64,000 nucleotides of DNA. Source: Kitagawia praeruptora (Eukaryota > Streptophyta > Magnoliopsida > Apiales > Apiaceae). The notes beneath the pieces are model-generated. The model did not search any database and was not told the origin of the DNA. It was given only the letters and a program-made list of their open reading frames with translations. Of this stretch, positions 11,236-24,100 are shown piece by piece. Position 1 is the stretch's first letter. Each line of letters opens with the position of its first letter. Location: positions 146,209,501-146,273,500 of the forward strand of contig CM075347.1 of assembly GCA_037693485.1 (NCBI GenBank), read 5' to 3'. The translations under genes and the position numbers were made by a program.

Positions 11236-12384
11236 AAATCTACCACTGCCTAAACCGATCTATGATATCATGGATAAGTTTGATGTAACACAATAAGTTC
11301 CTCATCCATAGTATTCTGTCAAAAAGGATCACGAACAACCTCTTTATATGATGCAAGCTCAGACAAACAGTGAACACAAATTACAAATGAAACAAACAAA
11401 AGAATAAGATGAATAAGCAAAATCAGGCAACATAGTGAACTTTACATATACAAGTAAATTGTCGAATGGGTGGAGAATTCGAAATCTCATGAGACGATTG
11501 AGTGGGAGGAGTATCGGAAATCTTGAGTGGTTGTAGAATTAGGCGGAGATGTGAATGTCTCGGGAACTAAAGTTCTATAATTTGTGGCTAAAGCTTCTTC
11601 AATGTCCATGTTAAAAGAAAGTGTTTGAGAAACTTATTTTTTTTAAAAAGAAAAAAAAGTTGAAAATTTGATTTCTGCTAAAGATTTTTGTAGAAAAAAA
11701 AAGAAAAAAATTCAAAAGATTTGGAAAGAATTATTTTATTTATTTGTCTTTAATTTTTTCCCCATTTTAAGAAGAATTAGAAAAAAAAATCATTTTCTAT
11801 TCTTTTCTTCCATTTCATTGATTGGGAAACATATATTTTGAAATAAAATAGTGCTCTCACCTGGATTATATTTTTCACGGAATGCATGCATGGTTGAGAT
11901 TAACTTAAGTTATCCTACAAATCTAGTTGTTAATTAAACCATTGACTGATAAATTAAACCGCCCTTTTCAACACTTTTTTTCATGCAAGCAAATAATTAA
12001 TTTGTATTAAACAGCATGGCAAATTAACGCGCGTCACTATAAATCGATTGGATATTTGTAGAAAAAGAAACTCATAAAAGGTAACTATTAGCTTGGAACA
12101 CAAGAAATAAGATGTTTTTTACTTTTAATCTTTAACAAAATTGATAATAAAAACATGCATACAAGCAACAGTATTAAATACAGGATATAAACGAGTAATA
12201 ATATAAGTGCAGTTCATGGAAAGCGAATACATATTAGACAACGAACATAAAAAAGATACACATTCAAAGCTTGAGATAAAATGTGGATTACCGGATTTTC
12301 TTTACCGGATTTTCGAATGGAAAAAATGAAACACATAAAATGTTGATTACAATTTTCGAAGAGTTAGTTTCTAAGGAGACCAAC

Positions 12385-13475
12385 TGTAACATTCCGGATT
12401 TTCGGATTATTAATTCTAAATCGAAAACTAGAATAAAATAGATTTTATTAAACTAAAAGTCAATTACAAAGGTACTTATTACAAAAGTGCAGCCAAGAAT
12501 GACAACCTACTCCGAACCTAAGATCCTTGAACTCCAACGCTATCTCACTCGTTCGTACGTCGAACCTGAAAATTATAAGTAATGAGCTATACAGCCCAGC
12601 AAGTAACCAATCGATCCAACTAGTAAGGCCAAGTAACACATATAATACAAGATAGTATAATATTCAATACGATATAATAACGATGTACGAAACAATCACT
12701 TACGATGCACTTATTCTTATTCGATACAATTCGATAGCACATAACAACAATAACTTAAAACCCATGATTCATACCACGACCACTACAACCCGGTGATAAC
12801 GATCCTAAATTTTCAGAAAACTGTCACTACAACCCGGTGACTCGGTCCTTATTCTTATTCTTATTTTCGCAAACCATGGCATAAATGAGAGTCCCAAAAT
12901 TATCGTTTACACACAGCACATAACAGTAATACATATAACTTTAAAATATAATCACTTAGCCCAAGTTTTAATAAACAAATATACAAATCACACGTAATTT
13001 GGAAAATACTAGCAAGATCAATTAGAAACTTACCTCTAAACGGAAAAACAAGAATCCAAAACATGTAACCACTCCTGATCAGATCTGTATTTTACCTTTT
13101 TGACCCTCTAAACGATGTTTTCTTGGAAAACTCAAAACATGAAAGTCGTATAGCACGAAAAGAGCTTTTCGAAAAGTCCAGAATCAACGAATTCCGACTT
13201 ACGATGAATTTCTACGAATTTTACAAGATAGCTGATTTGTGTGAAGAATAGACCTACGAATTTTGTAAACGAAGATGAGGAAGGAGAATAAGATGTATTT
13301 ATAATGTTACGAAACCATATTTCCAAACCTACAAGTTATCTATATTCAAATCCGATCCATATTTTAGGCCCAATTAAGCTAAACCAAATTATCCTGTTTA
13401 TTATCTAATTTTAATCCTTTTTATTCTATTATTCTTTTATTAATATTATTATTCTAAAAATTACGGGATATTATA
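12385..13475 (-). repeat. Array LTR copy A
   Basis: 1091 bp from TGTAACATTCCGG to GATATTATA in + coordinates. Its left flank has no primer-binding site, so it is the outermost 3' LTR of the array. Confidence 0.82.
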
Positions 13476-13644
13476 TACTACCCTCCTTAAAAAGAATTTG
13501 GTCCCCAAATTCACAACAATCCTAAACTCCAAAAAGTTCGTGATACGTCTATTCCTAAAGTATAGTCCTAAGGATCGCATCCTAGAGAATGTACTAGTCA
13601 CATACCTAATACACTCTGAAAGACAACCTGGCTCTGATACCAAC
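13476..13644 (-). repeat. Array internal segment A (PBS and PPT only)
   Basis: 169 bp: CTACCCTCCTT (minus-strand polypurine tract) at the left and GGCTCTGATACCAAC (minus-strand PBS) at the right. The small minus-strand ORF across it repeats in other units and is not a gene. Confidence 0.8.
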
Positions 13645-14107
13645 TGTAACATTCCAGATTTTCGGACTATTAATTCTAAATCGAAAACTAGAATGAAACA
13701 GATTTTATTAAACTAAAAGTCAATTACAAAGGTACTTATTACAAAAGCGCAGCTAAGAATGACAACCTACTCCGAACCTAAGATCCTTGAACTCCAACGC
13801 TATCTCACTCATTCGTACGTCGAACCTGAAAATTATAAGTAATGAGCTATACAGCCCAGCAAGTAACCAATCGATCCAACTAGTAAGGCCAAGTAACACA
13901 TATAATACAAGATAGTATAATATTCAATACGATATAATAACGATGTACGAAACAATCACTTACGATGCACTTATTCTTATTCGATACAATTCGATAGCAC
14001 ATAACAACAATAACTTAAAACCCGTGATTCATACCACGACCACTACAACCCGGTGATAACGGTCCTAAATTTTCAGAAAACTATCACTACAACCCGGTGA
14101 CTCGGTC
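13645..14107 (-). repeat. Array LTR copy B, left part
   Basis: Aligns to the first 463 bp of the other LTR copies and stops at CGGTC, where the young Sirevirus inserted. It resumes at 28698 with a duplicated CGGTC. Confidence 0.88.
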
Positions 14108-15164
14108 TGTTAGGTCCAAATGTGTTGTAGAGGGGGGGGTGAATACAACTTTTCGATTATGAGAAGCAATAAATACGATGCAATAAATGAACACACAGAT
14201 TCAAGGAATATATTTCTTTATATATAACTTGAAAAGGTTGCTACAACATTCATTACAAAGTATAACAGAAGTTCAGAGAGAAGTGAATGATTCTAAGCTC
14301 TGTGAATATACTCTCTCTCTTTTTCTTGTGTTTTTCTCAATATTGCTCACTGACTGAAACATTACACAAGTGCTTCTATTTATACTACATGTAATCTATG
14401 TCCTGTAGTCTTCAAAGACTAAGATGTACGTGGCCCAATGATGTCCACATAAATCTTGCCTTATCTTGAAAGCTTGGAAATCTGCCAATCAGAAGATGCC
14501 ATGTGTCATGTTGAAGCTGCACTCTAAGTAGAACTTCTACTTGAGAATTTCTACTTAGCCATCTCGAAATTTCTAAGTCGAACTTCTACTTAGAAATATT
14601 CTACTTGGCCATCCAGAACATTTAGTACTTAGAAAATATTCTGGTCTTCAACTTGAAACTTCAATGCACATCTTGAGCTTGTGATATCTTCATGTCTTCT
14701 TTATTCTTCGGCAAGCTCTTGAACATGGATCTTTATTACTGACATAAACTTGCTATCAATGTCCAGACACTTGATGCATTGGTCTGGTTCATAAGTGACT
14801 AGTCTTGATAGTGTTTCTGCTTCTTGAATAAATTACCATATTCACTTAGTAACTTGGCTTTCCAATATTTGCTTTCCTTCTTGTTCACTTGAAATCAGTT
14901 GGTCTTGTTGATACTGATAGTTATGATCTTGAATCTCGAATTCTCAAATCACTGAGGCCTGAACAACTTTGACTTGAACTTCTCTCAATGATTTCTTCTT
15001 GGCTTGATCATAGTTAACATGTTCAATTGTATCAATTACCTTGTCTTCATTTAGTGTTGATTTCTTGTGACTTCTTGTTCTTGATTGTCTTCTGGTTAAG
15101 TATCTTTTCTTTTAATTGAGTTACATTAGTTATAGTGTTACAAGTTAATACACTCTGCCTTTCA
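14108..15164 (-). repeat. 3' LTR of the young Sirevirus
   Basis: 1057 bp, TGTTAGGTCC...CCTTTCA in + orientation. Nearly identical to 27642-28697. Contains a small cluster of AAGTAGAACTTCTACTT-type motifs at 14525-14615. Confidence 0.95.
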
Positions 15165-15175
15165 ATCTCCCCCAA
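15165..15175 (-). promoter_or_regulatory. Polypurine tract of the young Sirevirus
   Basis: On the minus strand TTGGGGGAGAT abuts the 3' LTR, like the PPT of the first element. Confidence 0.85.
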
Positions 15176-15508
15176 TTTGATTGTCTAACAATGACATTCA
15201 AATTAATGAAGGATAACTCAACTAAACAATGAGACGAGAAAAGATAATTAACATTACATTCTTGAAAAATATACAATTGAAAAGTACTTGAAAACAATAC
15301 AAAGAACTTAAACTAGAAACAGAATTCGAACCTCGAATTAAAGATCATTTGAATGATTCCTATCACCTGGATTATTTCATATCTTTTAGTCAAACTTATA
15401 TCACCTTATTGGATTCATTCTAAGATGAATTTTCCTCAAGTGAGTTAAAGCAACCGAAAGACATGAAGTTTTTCCAACTTCAAGTTCACACCACTCTGAC
15501 CTTTAACC
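15176..15508. other. 3' untranslated stretch between third ORF and PPT
   Basis: AT-rich, no ORF or recognisable motif. Confidence 0.6.
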
Positions 15509-18500
15509 CTAATTCCGTTTCCTCTTCCTAGCTTCAGCAGCTTGGTCCTTTTCTTCTTTCTGCCTTCTGCGCTTCTCCTCTTGCTGCTTTTGTTTCTTAT
15601 ATACTGGATCATGAAGTTGCGTCCACCTAGTATTCAACAAACTTACTGCTTCCATTTCTAGAGGGTTCCTGGGTTCTGGGTAAGGATGTTTGAAAAGCCT
15701 TCTGAGTTTGTCCACCTCCTGAGTAGTCCTGATCTCTGGAATTTCCTCAAATTTCTTCATTATAAGCCGAGGTTTCCTATGAGTTTTATCAGCTTTAAAC
15801 TGATAATAGATCATTTTGGGATAGCCTATGACACGGTTAGTATTGTGGACACTAGCCGCATCTCGCTCCAATCGCTTCTTTTCCACTACTACATCAGACA
15901 GGTAACTCACGAGTCTCTGCTTTTCTGTCACATACTTAACTTCCACATCTTCCCATTTGAACACATATAACACTTTCTCCAGAAATGCAGCATCTTGAGT
16001 CTGCAGCAGCCATTGTTTACTCATATGCAAAAATGTTTGATTCTGGTCTGCATCTATGAATACTAAGGCATCAGCTGTATTATCAACAAAAGAGTGTATC
16101 CAGTATACACTGTCTCTTCCTGGAACACCAACTGCCTCCCTTATCTCTCCTTGTTCCAGTTCTCCAGTAGGAAGATTCAGAACTTCATCTACATTCTTCA
16201 TAGCTTGAAGAATATTCCATTTCTTCTCCATTAGCTCTGGTTCAATCTTCACATTATCAAGAGGGTTTGGAGCAATGACATCACACTTCCACACCTCATT
16301 GCTCTTCTTGAGTATGACGCTTTCAATGATCTTCACTGATTTATCTTTAAGCTCAGAAGCGAATCCCTTACTCATCATTTGCCTACAGACGGCCTTAAGA
16401 GATTCCACTGAAAGTTCCATTAAGTCCTTTTCCTCCAAGCTCACCCTCTTCATTTTACTGTCAACCACCATCCGGACAACATTTGGATATGCTGAGAATT
16501 CTGGACCCTTGTCCTCTGCTAGCTGCATTAAGTGATCCCTATACAGAATGCTTAGATTCTCAGAATGAGAGTATTGAATTTTTGTTGCTAGCAAGAACAA
16601 CTCTGATGCAGATCTTCTCGTCATGAATTGGTCATCCACATACATGAAAGACATTGGGACTCCTTCTGTGAAAGACAAAATAACCTGCCACTCCTTTTGC
16701 GTTGAATTGTATCCAACCCTGACTTTAGAAATTAATCTCTTTAAAGCACTTATGTAGTCAGCAGCCATTGGATTCTGCAAATTTAGGTTGTAGAACAGAT
16801 CATCTGCCTCCTTGTTATGATCTCCTTTTGTACAGGGTCCCATCAATATCTTTCTCGCGTCATCCCACTTCTGCCCTAACCTTCTATTGTCCAGATCAAT
16901 CTGAGGATCAGCTAGCCTTGCAAGCTCATAATCGTACTGCTTCCCTTGTAGCTCCGCTTTCTTTTCCTGAAACGCAGCACGATCTTGCATTGCCTTCATT
17001 TTAAAGAACTCAGCTTGATCTAAGGCTAACTTTTGAGACTTCAGGGTTTCCTCATCAACAGTAATTTCTTCAGGCCTTCCGACAGACATCCCAGCACCTC
17101 CACCTTGATCTTTCAATGATCTCTTAATAGCTTGTTTCAAAGGTGCGTCTTCCATATCGGAATCTGAGTCAAGTACCACCTGTACTTTTTCTTGATAACT
17201 CAGGTCAACGAATGGCTCATCTTGCTCAATCGCTATGGCCTTACCCTTTTTCCTTCTCAGAGCCTCTTCATCAGTAGACGGCTCAATTTCTTTTTCTTTG
17301 ACAAGATCAGCTTGTTCTTGAATTTCTTCGATTTGAACTCCCTGCTGTCTCGTCTCCTTTATACTCTCCCCCTTAGGTGAGTTATCCTGAACTCCACCCT
17401 GGTCTCCAGATCCACCAGCTGCATAAAAATCTTCAAAACCAGAACCATAGGGTCCTGCTCCACTAGCACCACCTGTACCAGCATCGGGGGGAGGTTGTTG
17501 CGGCGCGAAACACTCTGGGGGCACAAAACTTCTGATTGCGAACATAACTCTACTGATCTCCACAGCCAGAGTATCCATTGTAAGCTCCATTGCTCCCATC
17601 CTGTCATTCAGAGTGTTTCCCAAGACACCAGCAGCATGGCCCAAGTCATTTACCTTGTTTGTCAAATCATTAAAAGCTGTAGCTTGACTTGCCATTCGTG
17701 CTGCGTAGTCGTCAAGGGCCCTTTGATTGTTTCCAACGTTCATCCCTAACTGCCCCATCGTCTGCCCAAACTGCTTCATTTGATTTTCCATAGAAGACAT
17801 ACGAGTATCAAGATTTTCAGTATTAAGGGACGGTGTTTGGTTTAGGTGACCTCGCTCTAATTCTCGTTCTGTTGGTATTTGGCGCTCGGTTTCGGGCCTT
17901 AAAAATGAAGGTCCCTCTCTCCCTAACCTCTCACACACACTCCCTGTCTCACGCTCGTGTATGTCTTCAATAATTGATCCAAAATATGAAGCAGTACCTG
18001 CAGAAACTGGATAAGCAATATAATTTGCAGTTATGGGATCAAATGCTGTTTGTTCCTGAGTTGGAATCTCAGGCTGAGAGGCTACAAAGTGTTCTTGTAC
18101 AACATCAGAACCGATCCTCTTTGTAGCATCAGTACGTACCGGTGAAGGTACGGTTGAAGTTTTTAAAGCTTCATGTCCTCTTGAAGCAACAGTATCTTTA
18201 AGAGGTACAAAATCATCATCAAAATCAAAATCCCTATGTGCAGATTGTTCAAGGGGTGAACCACTCTCGTGAGGTGGAGTGGTTGCGTGTGACACTCTAG
18301 GGTTTGACTGAGATTTAGAAGTAGCAGCATGAGAAATTTTGGGTTTCTTTCGAATGAGTTGCTGCTCTTCGGGTTCACTCTCTTCATCATATCCTACATT
18401 TACTTGTGCTGGCTGTTTGGATTCCGGTGACTGGGGTGATATAGAATTAGAAATATAGCTCTCACCCTGGGATAGATCCTGCGGGCTAGCAGTCTCTTGG

Positions 18501-19504
18501 GTCTGGGAATCAGAAACATAGGAAGAGGAATGAGTAGAATGTCGAGAGAGATTACCTGATTCATTACCTTGTTCGTCTCCGCTTTGTTCATCAGGAATCT
18601 CTTCAAATGCCTCAGCATGAGCAGACCGATTCTGAGCATGTGATGAAACTTGCGAGAATTCCATCAAGGTGGTAACTCCCTCATCATATGTAAGCCACTG
18701 TTGTAAGGTATCAGGAATAGACATCGGTTTTCCATGATGTTTATCCTGATTTTCAACTGTTGAAAGTGACTTAGTGCCCATCCCTAGTGGTGCAGATTTT
18801 TGACTTCTGGCAAAACTCTGTCTAACTGCAAGAGCATCCTTCGGTATTAAATGATTAATCAGCATCTGTAAGAACCGAGGAAACCAGCAGACAACATCTG
18901 TTGTGTTGAGGTCTCTACTTGCAGGAGATCCCATCACAGCCACTATCTCAGAGAGAACTATTCGTCCATAATTTATATCCAGCTCTCTTGCTAGGGCAAT
19001 TCCAAGGTTTTGCATGGGAATGGAAATTTGATGGTAATCGCTTTCTCGTGCCCGAAAACATCTTGTAATGGCCTCGAAAAAGTAATTCCATTCCACATGA
19101 AGAAATTGTTTTTGGATGTTTCCAGTGATCCGGCCAGTCGGAGGATAACACCCTATTTCTTCAAAGAATCTGAGGCGTTCTGCAGCTGTAGGTTCTGAAT
19201 CATAAGCATCTTTAATGGGGAATCCCAGAACCTTGTTGACAATTTGTTCAGTCACCTCATATTCCTGACCCGCTAAGGTAAACCCGAAACCAAAGGGGGT
19301 TGATTTGCTCCCAAAAGAAACTGCACTAGTCCATAATTGCTGTAAAGCATCATGTACTAGTGTAGGTTTAGCAGTAAAAGCATCGCTAGCTTTGGAATAC
19401 AAATTGAGAAATCGTATCCAAGACTTAAAGCGTGGGAGTTGATCACCAATTTCCGTAGAAATATTATAAAAATTGTTTTTGGCAAGTGAAAATTGGTGAG
19501 CCAT
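15509..19504 (-). CDS. Sirevirus third ORF, 1331 aa
   Basis: Single uninterrupted ORF between pol and the 3' LTR. Layout by rough residue position: 1-250 conserved N-terminal domain including PTLVHDALQQLWTSA (about 47-61), also seen as PTLYLDILEQFWQSA in the older element; 260-560 Ser/Gln/Glu-rich low complexity; 570-660 predicted helical region (NQMKQFGQTMGQLG); 665-720 Pro/Gly-rich; 735-880 acidic and charged helices; 880-1310 more globular; and a very basic tail (EEKRRRQKEEK, ARKRKRN) resembling a nuclear localisation signal. No signal peptide or transmembrane helix is apparent. Sirevirus ORF3 is often called envelope-like; this protein looks soluble and possibly nuclear. Function unknown. 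Probably made from a spliced or subgenomic RNA. Confidence 0.85.
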   Translation of the reverse strand: MAHQFSLAKNNFYNISTEIGDQLPRFKSWIRFLNLYSKASDAFTAKPTLVHDALQQLWTSAVSFGSKSTPFGFGFTLAGQEYEVTEQIVNKVLGFPIKDAYDSEPTAAERLRFFEEIGCYPPTGRITGNIQKQFLHVEWNYFFEAITRCFRARESDYHQISIPMQNLGIALARELDINYGRIVLSEIVAVMGSPASRDLNTTDVVCWFPRFLQMLINHLIPKDALAVRQSFARSQKSAPLGMGTKSLSTVENQDKHHGKPMSIPDTLQQWLTYDEGVTTLMEFSQVSSHAQNRSAHAEAFEEIPDEQSGDEQGNESGNLSRHSTHSSSYVSDSQTQETASPQDLSQGESYISNSISPQSPESKQPAQVNVGYDEESEPEEQQLIRKKPKISHAATSKSQSNPRVSHATTPPHESGSPLEQSAHRDFDFDDDFVPLKDTVASRGHEALKTSTVPSPVRTDATKRIGSDVVQEHFVASQPEIPTQEQTAFDPITANYIAYPVSAGTASYFGSIIEDIHERETGSVCERLGREGPSFLRPETERQIPTERELERGHLNQTPSLNTENLDTRMSSMENQMKQFGQTMGQLGMNVGNNQRALDDYAARMASQATAFNDLTNKVNDLGHAAGVLGNTLNDRMGAMELTMDTLAVEISRVMFAIRSFVPPECFAPQQPPPDAGTGGASGAGPYGSGFEDFYAAGGSGDQGGVQDNSPKGESIKETRQQGVQIEEIQEQADLVKEKEIEPSTDEEALRRKKGKAIAIEQDEPFVDLSYQEKVQVVLDSDSDMEDAPLKQAIKRSLKDQGGGAGMSVGRPEEITVDEETLKSQKLALDQAEFFKMKAMQDRAAFQEKKAELQGKQYDYELARLADPQIDLDNRRLGQKWDDARKILMGPCTKGDHNKEADDLFYNLNLQNPMAADYISALKRLISKVRVGYNSTQKEWQVILSFTEGVPMSFMYVDDQFMTRRSASELFLLATKIQYSHSENLSILYRDHLMQLAEDKGPEFSAYPNVVRMVVDSKMKRVSLEEKDLMELSVESLKAVCRQMMSKGFASELKDKSVKIIESVILKKSNEVWKCDVIAPNPLDNVKIEPELMEKKWNILQAMKNVDEVLNLPTGELEQGEIREAVGVPGRDSVYWIHSFVDNTADALVFIDADQNQTFLHMSKQWLLQTQDAAFLEKVLYVFKWEDVEVKYVTEKQRLVSYLSDVVVEKKRLERDAASVHNTNRVIGYPKMIYYQFKADKTHRKPRLIMKKFEEIPEIRTTQEVDKLRRLFKHPYPEPRNPLEMEAVSLLNTRWTQLHDPVYKKQKQQEEKRRRQKEEKDQAAEARKRKRN

Positions 19505-21128
19505 TTTAATTAAAAGTTTTTCTTTAATAGATGTGAAAATTAATTTTAATTTTTGAAAAACAATTAATTTTAGAATTATCAGTTATAGCCCTTTTAATTT
19601 AACAAAAAGACCAAAAGTCACTTCTTGAAAGATTAAACTACGGGTTATAGATAATTATCACTGTGAGAGGCGAAAATCAACAACCAATTAACAGAATCTG
19701 ATACCAGTGAAATCAGTGAATTTATGTGTGTACACACCAGTGAAATCGTGTGTATATGACTTTGAAGTGGTGTGTGTATATACGTGTGTATATATATCGG
19801 GAAATAAGAACAGATACACAAACACACAAACTCAGATATTACTAGTCACTCAGATAGTGGCAGTCAAAAATCGGGCAGTAATTCGTTGTCCGTATGAGAT
19901 TAGTCACAAAAATCACGAATCAGTGGTCTGAAAGTATGAAATCGCCTGTAAGTATATGTGTGCGGCTGTAAAACTGAATTAGGTAAAGTGAAATGAAATC
20001 ATCGAGTTAGAGATGTATATATAGACATGAATGTGAAATGACAAAAGTGTCCCTGTTAAAAATTATGAAAACTCTAAGTACATACAGGGAGAACTCAAGT
20101 CGAAGTCTAAGTCGAAGTCTATCTCGAAGTCTATCTTGAACTTTTTGAAGTCGAACTTCGAGATAGAGTTCGAGATAGATGTTAACTCGAAAATTCCATG
20201 CTAATTCGAACAAATACAACTTAAGCATTAAAGACCATGTAAACAACCACCAACAGTACTAGGGAAACCTATCTCGAAATTTAAGTAGAAATTCGAGATA
20301 GACTTCGAGTTAGGAGTTAACTCGAAAAATCCCCTTAAAACCAACTGAGAGCTCTATCTCGAACATCAAGTCGAAATTCGAGTTGAGTTTCGAGATAGAG
20401 TCTAACTCGAAGTTGTAAACTAAATCGAAGTATTCTCAGTACTTTTCAAAAAAATTTCCAAAAATGGAACCTTATCTCAACCTTCGAGATAAAGTTCGAG
20501 ATAGAAATTATCTCGAATATTTTGAAGAAAAATAAATAGGCACACTGGTAACTCAAATTCGATCCCTAAGTCGAATTTCGAGATGAATTTCGAGATAGTG
20601 GCTAACTCGAAATTCTTCCCAGACTTTAGAATTTTCAAAACTTCACTCTGGAAGCTCAAATCGAAATTCAACTAGAATTTCAAGATAAGTTTCGAGATAG
20701 AGATTAACTCGAAATTTTGAAGATACTTAGAATAATTTGACAATTTTTCTTTGAAAAACTCAACAATTAATTTTGCCAAATTAATATAAATATCAATTCA
20801 AGGATTTTTAATATATGACATAATTAAAACATTCCTTGATAATTCTAAGGCCTCTAATTACATGAAAAACACAGGTAAATTCATCTAAAAATCATGCAAA
20901 ATTTAGAATATTATGAATTTAACTCCCCCTATGATCATGCAATCTAACAAACATAAATTCAAAGATTTGTGCTATAAAAGACACTTAAAACACACTGAAT
21001 TCATGTAAAATCACACTATATGCAACCTATAATAATCATTAATTAGGCATTTTAAAGTCTAAGCACATAATGATTAAGTAGCTTGCATATACAATCATAA
21101 ACATGGATTTTACAGATAGAAGGCTTTA
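19505..21128 (-). other. Spacer between pol and third ORF, with TCGAA-motif cluster
   Basis: Non-coding. A GT-rich microsatellite-like piece lies at 19720-19800 (GTGTGTATATACGTGTG). The dense cluster of TCGAAATTCGAGATAG-type motifs is at 20095-20715. Short purine tracts such as CTCCCCCT (about 20932, PPT-like on the minus strand) also occur. The spacer position and motif cluster match those of the first element (2231-3070). Confidence 0.7.
20095..20715 (-). repeat. Cluster of TTCGAGATAG / AACTCGAAATT motifs
   Basis: More than twenty copies of TCGAA or TTCGAGATA within about 620 bp, in both orientations and many adjacent (for example AACTTCGAGATAGAGTTCGA), so local hairpins are likely. Confidence 0.82.
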
Positions 21129-24100
21129 CTAACTTGTGTTAAGCATTCCCAATTCACCAACCAACCTATTGAATGTTACTTCATCAAGAGGTTTGGTGAA
21201 TATATCTGCAATTTGTTGCATTGTGGGCACAAAATGTAGCTCCACAGTCCCTTCCTCGACATGTTCTCTTATGAAGTGATACCTGATGTCGATGTGCTTG
21301 GTTCTTGAGTGATCTACAGGATTGTTGGTTATGGCAATGGCACTTGTGTTGTCACACATAATTGGAATTTTCTTGTGCTCCATGCCATAATCCTTCAATT
21401 GGTTCCTCATCCACAGTATTTGAGCTACACAGCTTCCAGCAGCAATGTACTCAGCTTCAGCAGTAGAAGTAGATACTGTATGTTGCTTTTTACTTTGCCA
21501 GGACACCAATATTCTGCCAAGAAATTGACAAGCACCAGATGTGCTTTTCCTATCAATCCTGCAACCTGCATAATCTGAATCCGTATAGCCAATTAGATTA
21601 AAACCTGTATCTCTTGGGTACCAAATTCCTAGATTTGGTGTGCCCTTGAGATACCTAAAAATTCTTTTGACGGCTATGAGATGTGATTCTCTAGGATCCG
21701 CTTGGAATCTTGCACATAAACAAGTCGCGAACATTATATCGGGTCTACTTGCAGTTAAATAGAGAAGTGAGCCAATCATACCTCGATAGCTTGTGATGTC
21801 AACTGATTTACCTGATTTGTCTTCATCAAGCTTCGTGGCTGTTGCCATGGGAGTCTTAGCTGCTGATGCATCTTCTAGATTGTACTTCTTGAGTAAATCT
21901 CTGACATACTTGGATTGACAGATAAAGATACCATCTTTTCTCTGACTGATCTGTAATCCAAGGAAGAAAGACAGCTCTCCCATCATGCTCATCTCGTATT
22001 TGTCTTGCATTAGCTTAGCAAATTTCTCGCACAAGCGCTCATTCGATGACCCGAAGATAATATCGTCCACATAGACTTGAACAAGTATTAGATCATTCTT
22101 CACATTCTTATAGAACAATGTTTTGTCAATTACTCCCCTAGTAAAACCACTTTCAATTAAGAATACGGATAGGGTTTCATACCAACATCTTGGGGATTGC
22201 CTGAGGCCATAGACAGATTTGAAGAGAAGATACACAAAATCTACAAGTTCTGGATCAATGAAGCCAGGCGGCTGTTCCAGATACACTTCTTCTTCTAACT
22301 CTCCGTTCAGGAAGGCACTTTTCACATCCATCTGGAAAACCTTGAAGTTCTTATGTGCTGCAAATGCCAAAAACATCCTGAATGCCTCAAGTCTTGCAAC
22401 TGGTGCATAGGTCTCATCATAATCAATTCCTTCTCGCTGAGAATAACCTTTTGCAACCAAACGAGCCTTGTTTCGTGTTACAAGTCCGTTTTCATCCATT
22501 TTATTTCTGAATACCCACCTTGCTCCAATTACTGATTTGTTCTTTGGTCGGGGTACCAGTTTCCAAACTTTCTGCCTTTCAAACTGATTGAGTTCCTCTT
22601 GCATGGCAATCACCCAATCAGCATCACCAAGAGCTTCTTCTATTTCTTTAGGTTCAAGCTTGGATAAGAACCCAGAATATAAGCAAATATTAGCCAGGTC
22701 AGCTCTTGCATTTCTTCTAGTAGACACACCAGCATCTGGATCACCAATAATTAATTCAAACGGATGGTCTCTATTCCATACCCGTTCTCTTGGAAATTGT
22801 CTTGATGATTCAGCATGACTTTCTGAGTTGTGGTGCTGACTACTTTGATTACTTTCACTAACTCCCCCTGAGTTAGTGCCAGCTCCTACAGAACTAGAGT
22901 CAACTCGACTCGAGCCTTGAACAGTAGTCCTTGAGCTGCTATTTACTCCCCCTGAGTTGTTGCCGGTTCGTGCTGAAGAAGTCTCTCCTGATCTTGTAGA
23001 ATTAGCTTGTTCACTAGACTCAGGTTCTTCACGTACACTTGGAACATTTAATGGGACAACCAACTCAGGTTCATCTTCAAGATCTTCTAAGTCCAGATTC
23101 TGAAATTTTAGGGACTCGGGTTCACTAGAATCTCTTGAAATTGATGAGAGTTTGGTATCGTCGAATCTGACGTTGTAGCTTTCAGTCACTTTTCGATCAT
23201 TTACTAAGAACACCCTATAAGCTGCTACCACATCTGTGGAGTAACCAACAAAGATTCCTTCACGAGCTTTTGCTGCAAACTTGCCTAGATTTTCATCATC
23301 TATTAGTACATAGCATTTTGCTCCGAAGACATGAAAGTATTTGATTGTTGGTCTTCTTCCGTTCATTAGCTCACATGGTGTCTTTTCTTTATCTTTTATG
23401 ATCAAGGATCGATTTTGAGTGTAACACACGGTACTCACTGCTTCTGCCCAGAAATACAGAGGAAGTTTCGAATCATACAACAAAGTTCTTGCTGCTTCAA
23501 CCAATGTTCTATTCTTCCTTTCAACTACTCCATTTTGTTGTGGAGTTCTCGGGGCTGAATACTGACGACGTATTCCCTTAGATACACAGAAGTCATTTAG
23601 CACTGCGTTTTTGAATTCAGTGCCATTGTCTGATCTAATCGTCTTCACAGTAAGTGTTGAAACATTCTCAATTTGAGTGATGTGATCAATGATTAGGAAA
23701 GGTACTTCGTCTTTCGTCATTGAGAACAATACCCATGTATACTTGGAGAAGTCATCCACGATTACCAATGCATATCTTTTCCTAGACAACGATAGGACAT
23801 TCACTGGGCCAAACAAATCCATATGAAGAAGTTGCAGAGGCTCAGTGATACTAGAAATTTCTTTGCTTTTATGCGATGCTCGTTTCGACTTTCCCATTTC
23901 ACAGGCTTCACAGAGTCCTTTCGGAGCGAACTCCATTTGAGGTAGATCTCTCACCAATTCTCGCCTCGCGAGAGCATTCATCGTTTTGAAGTTTAAGTGA
24001 GATAACTTTTTGTGCCATAACCAGCTTTCATCATCCGAAGCTTTGCTGTAGAAACAGGTGACTTCATTCTGATTTGCTGAATCCATGTCTGCAACAAAAA

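Larger units (their letters stand above)
9926..12384. other. Non-coding AT-rich DNA with TE fragments
   Basis: No convincing gene. Contains the CCGAACC block (10215-10398), a possible LTR end (10560-11235), and homopolymer-rich sequence at 11630-11830. The stretch 11236-12384 shows nothing recognisable. Confidence 0.6.

Noticed and set aside
13630..13644. tRNA-like GCTCTGATACCA sequences
   Set aside because: These are complements of the initiator-Met tRNA 3' end (primer-binding sites), not tRNA genes; no cloverleaf is present.
13461..13652. 63-aa minus-strand ORF repeated at 29317-29508 and 31824-32015
   Set aside because: It spans the PBS-PPT internal segment and LTR edges of the tandem array; its conservation is due to repeat copying, not coding.
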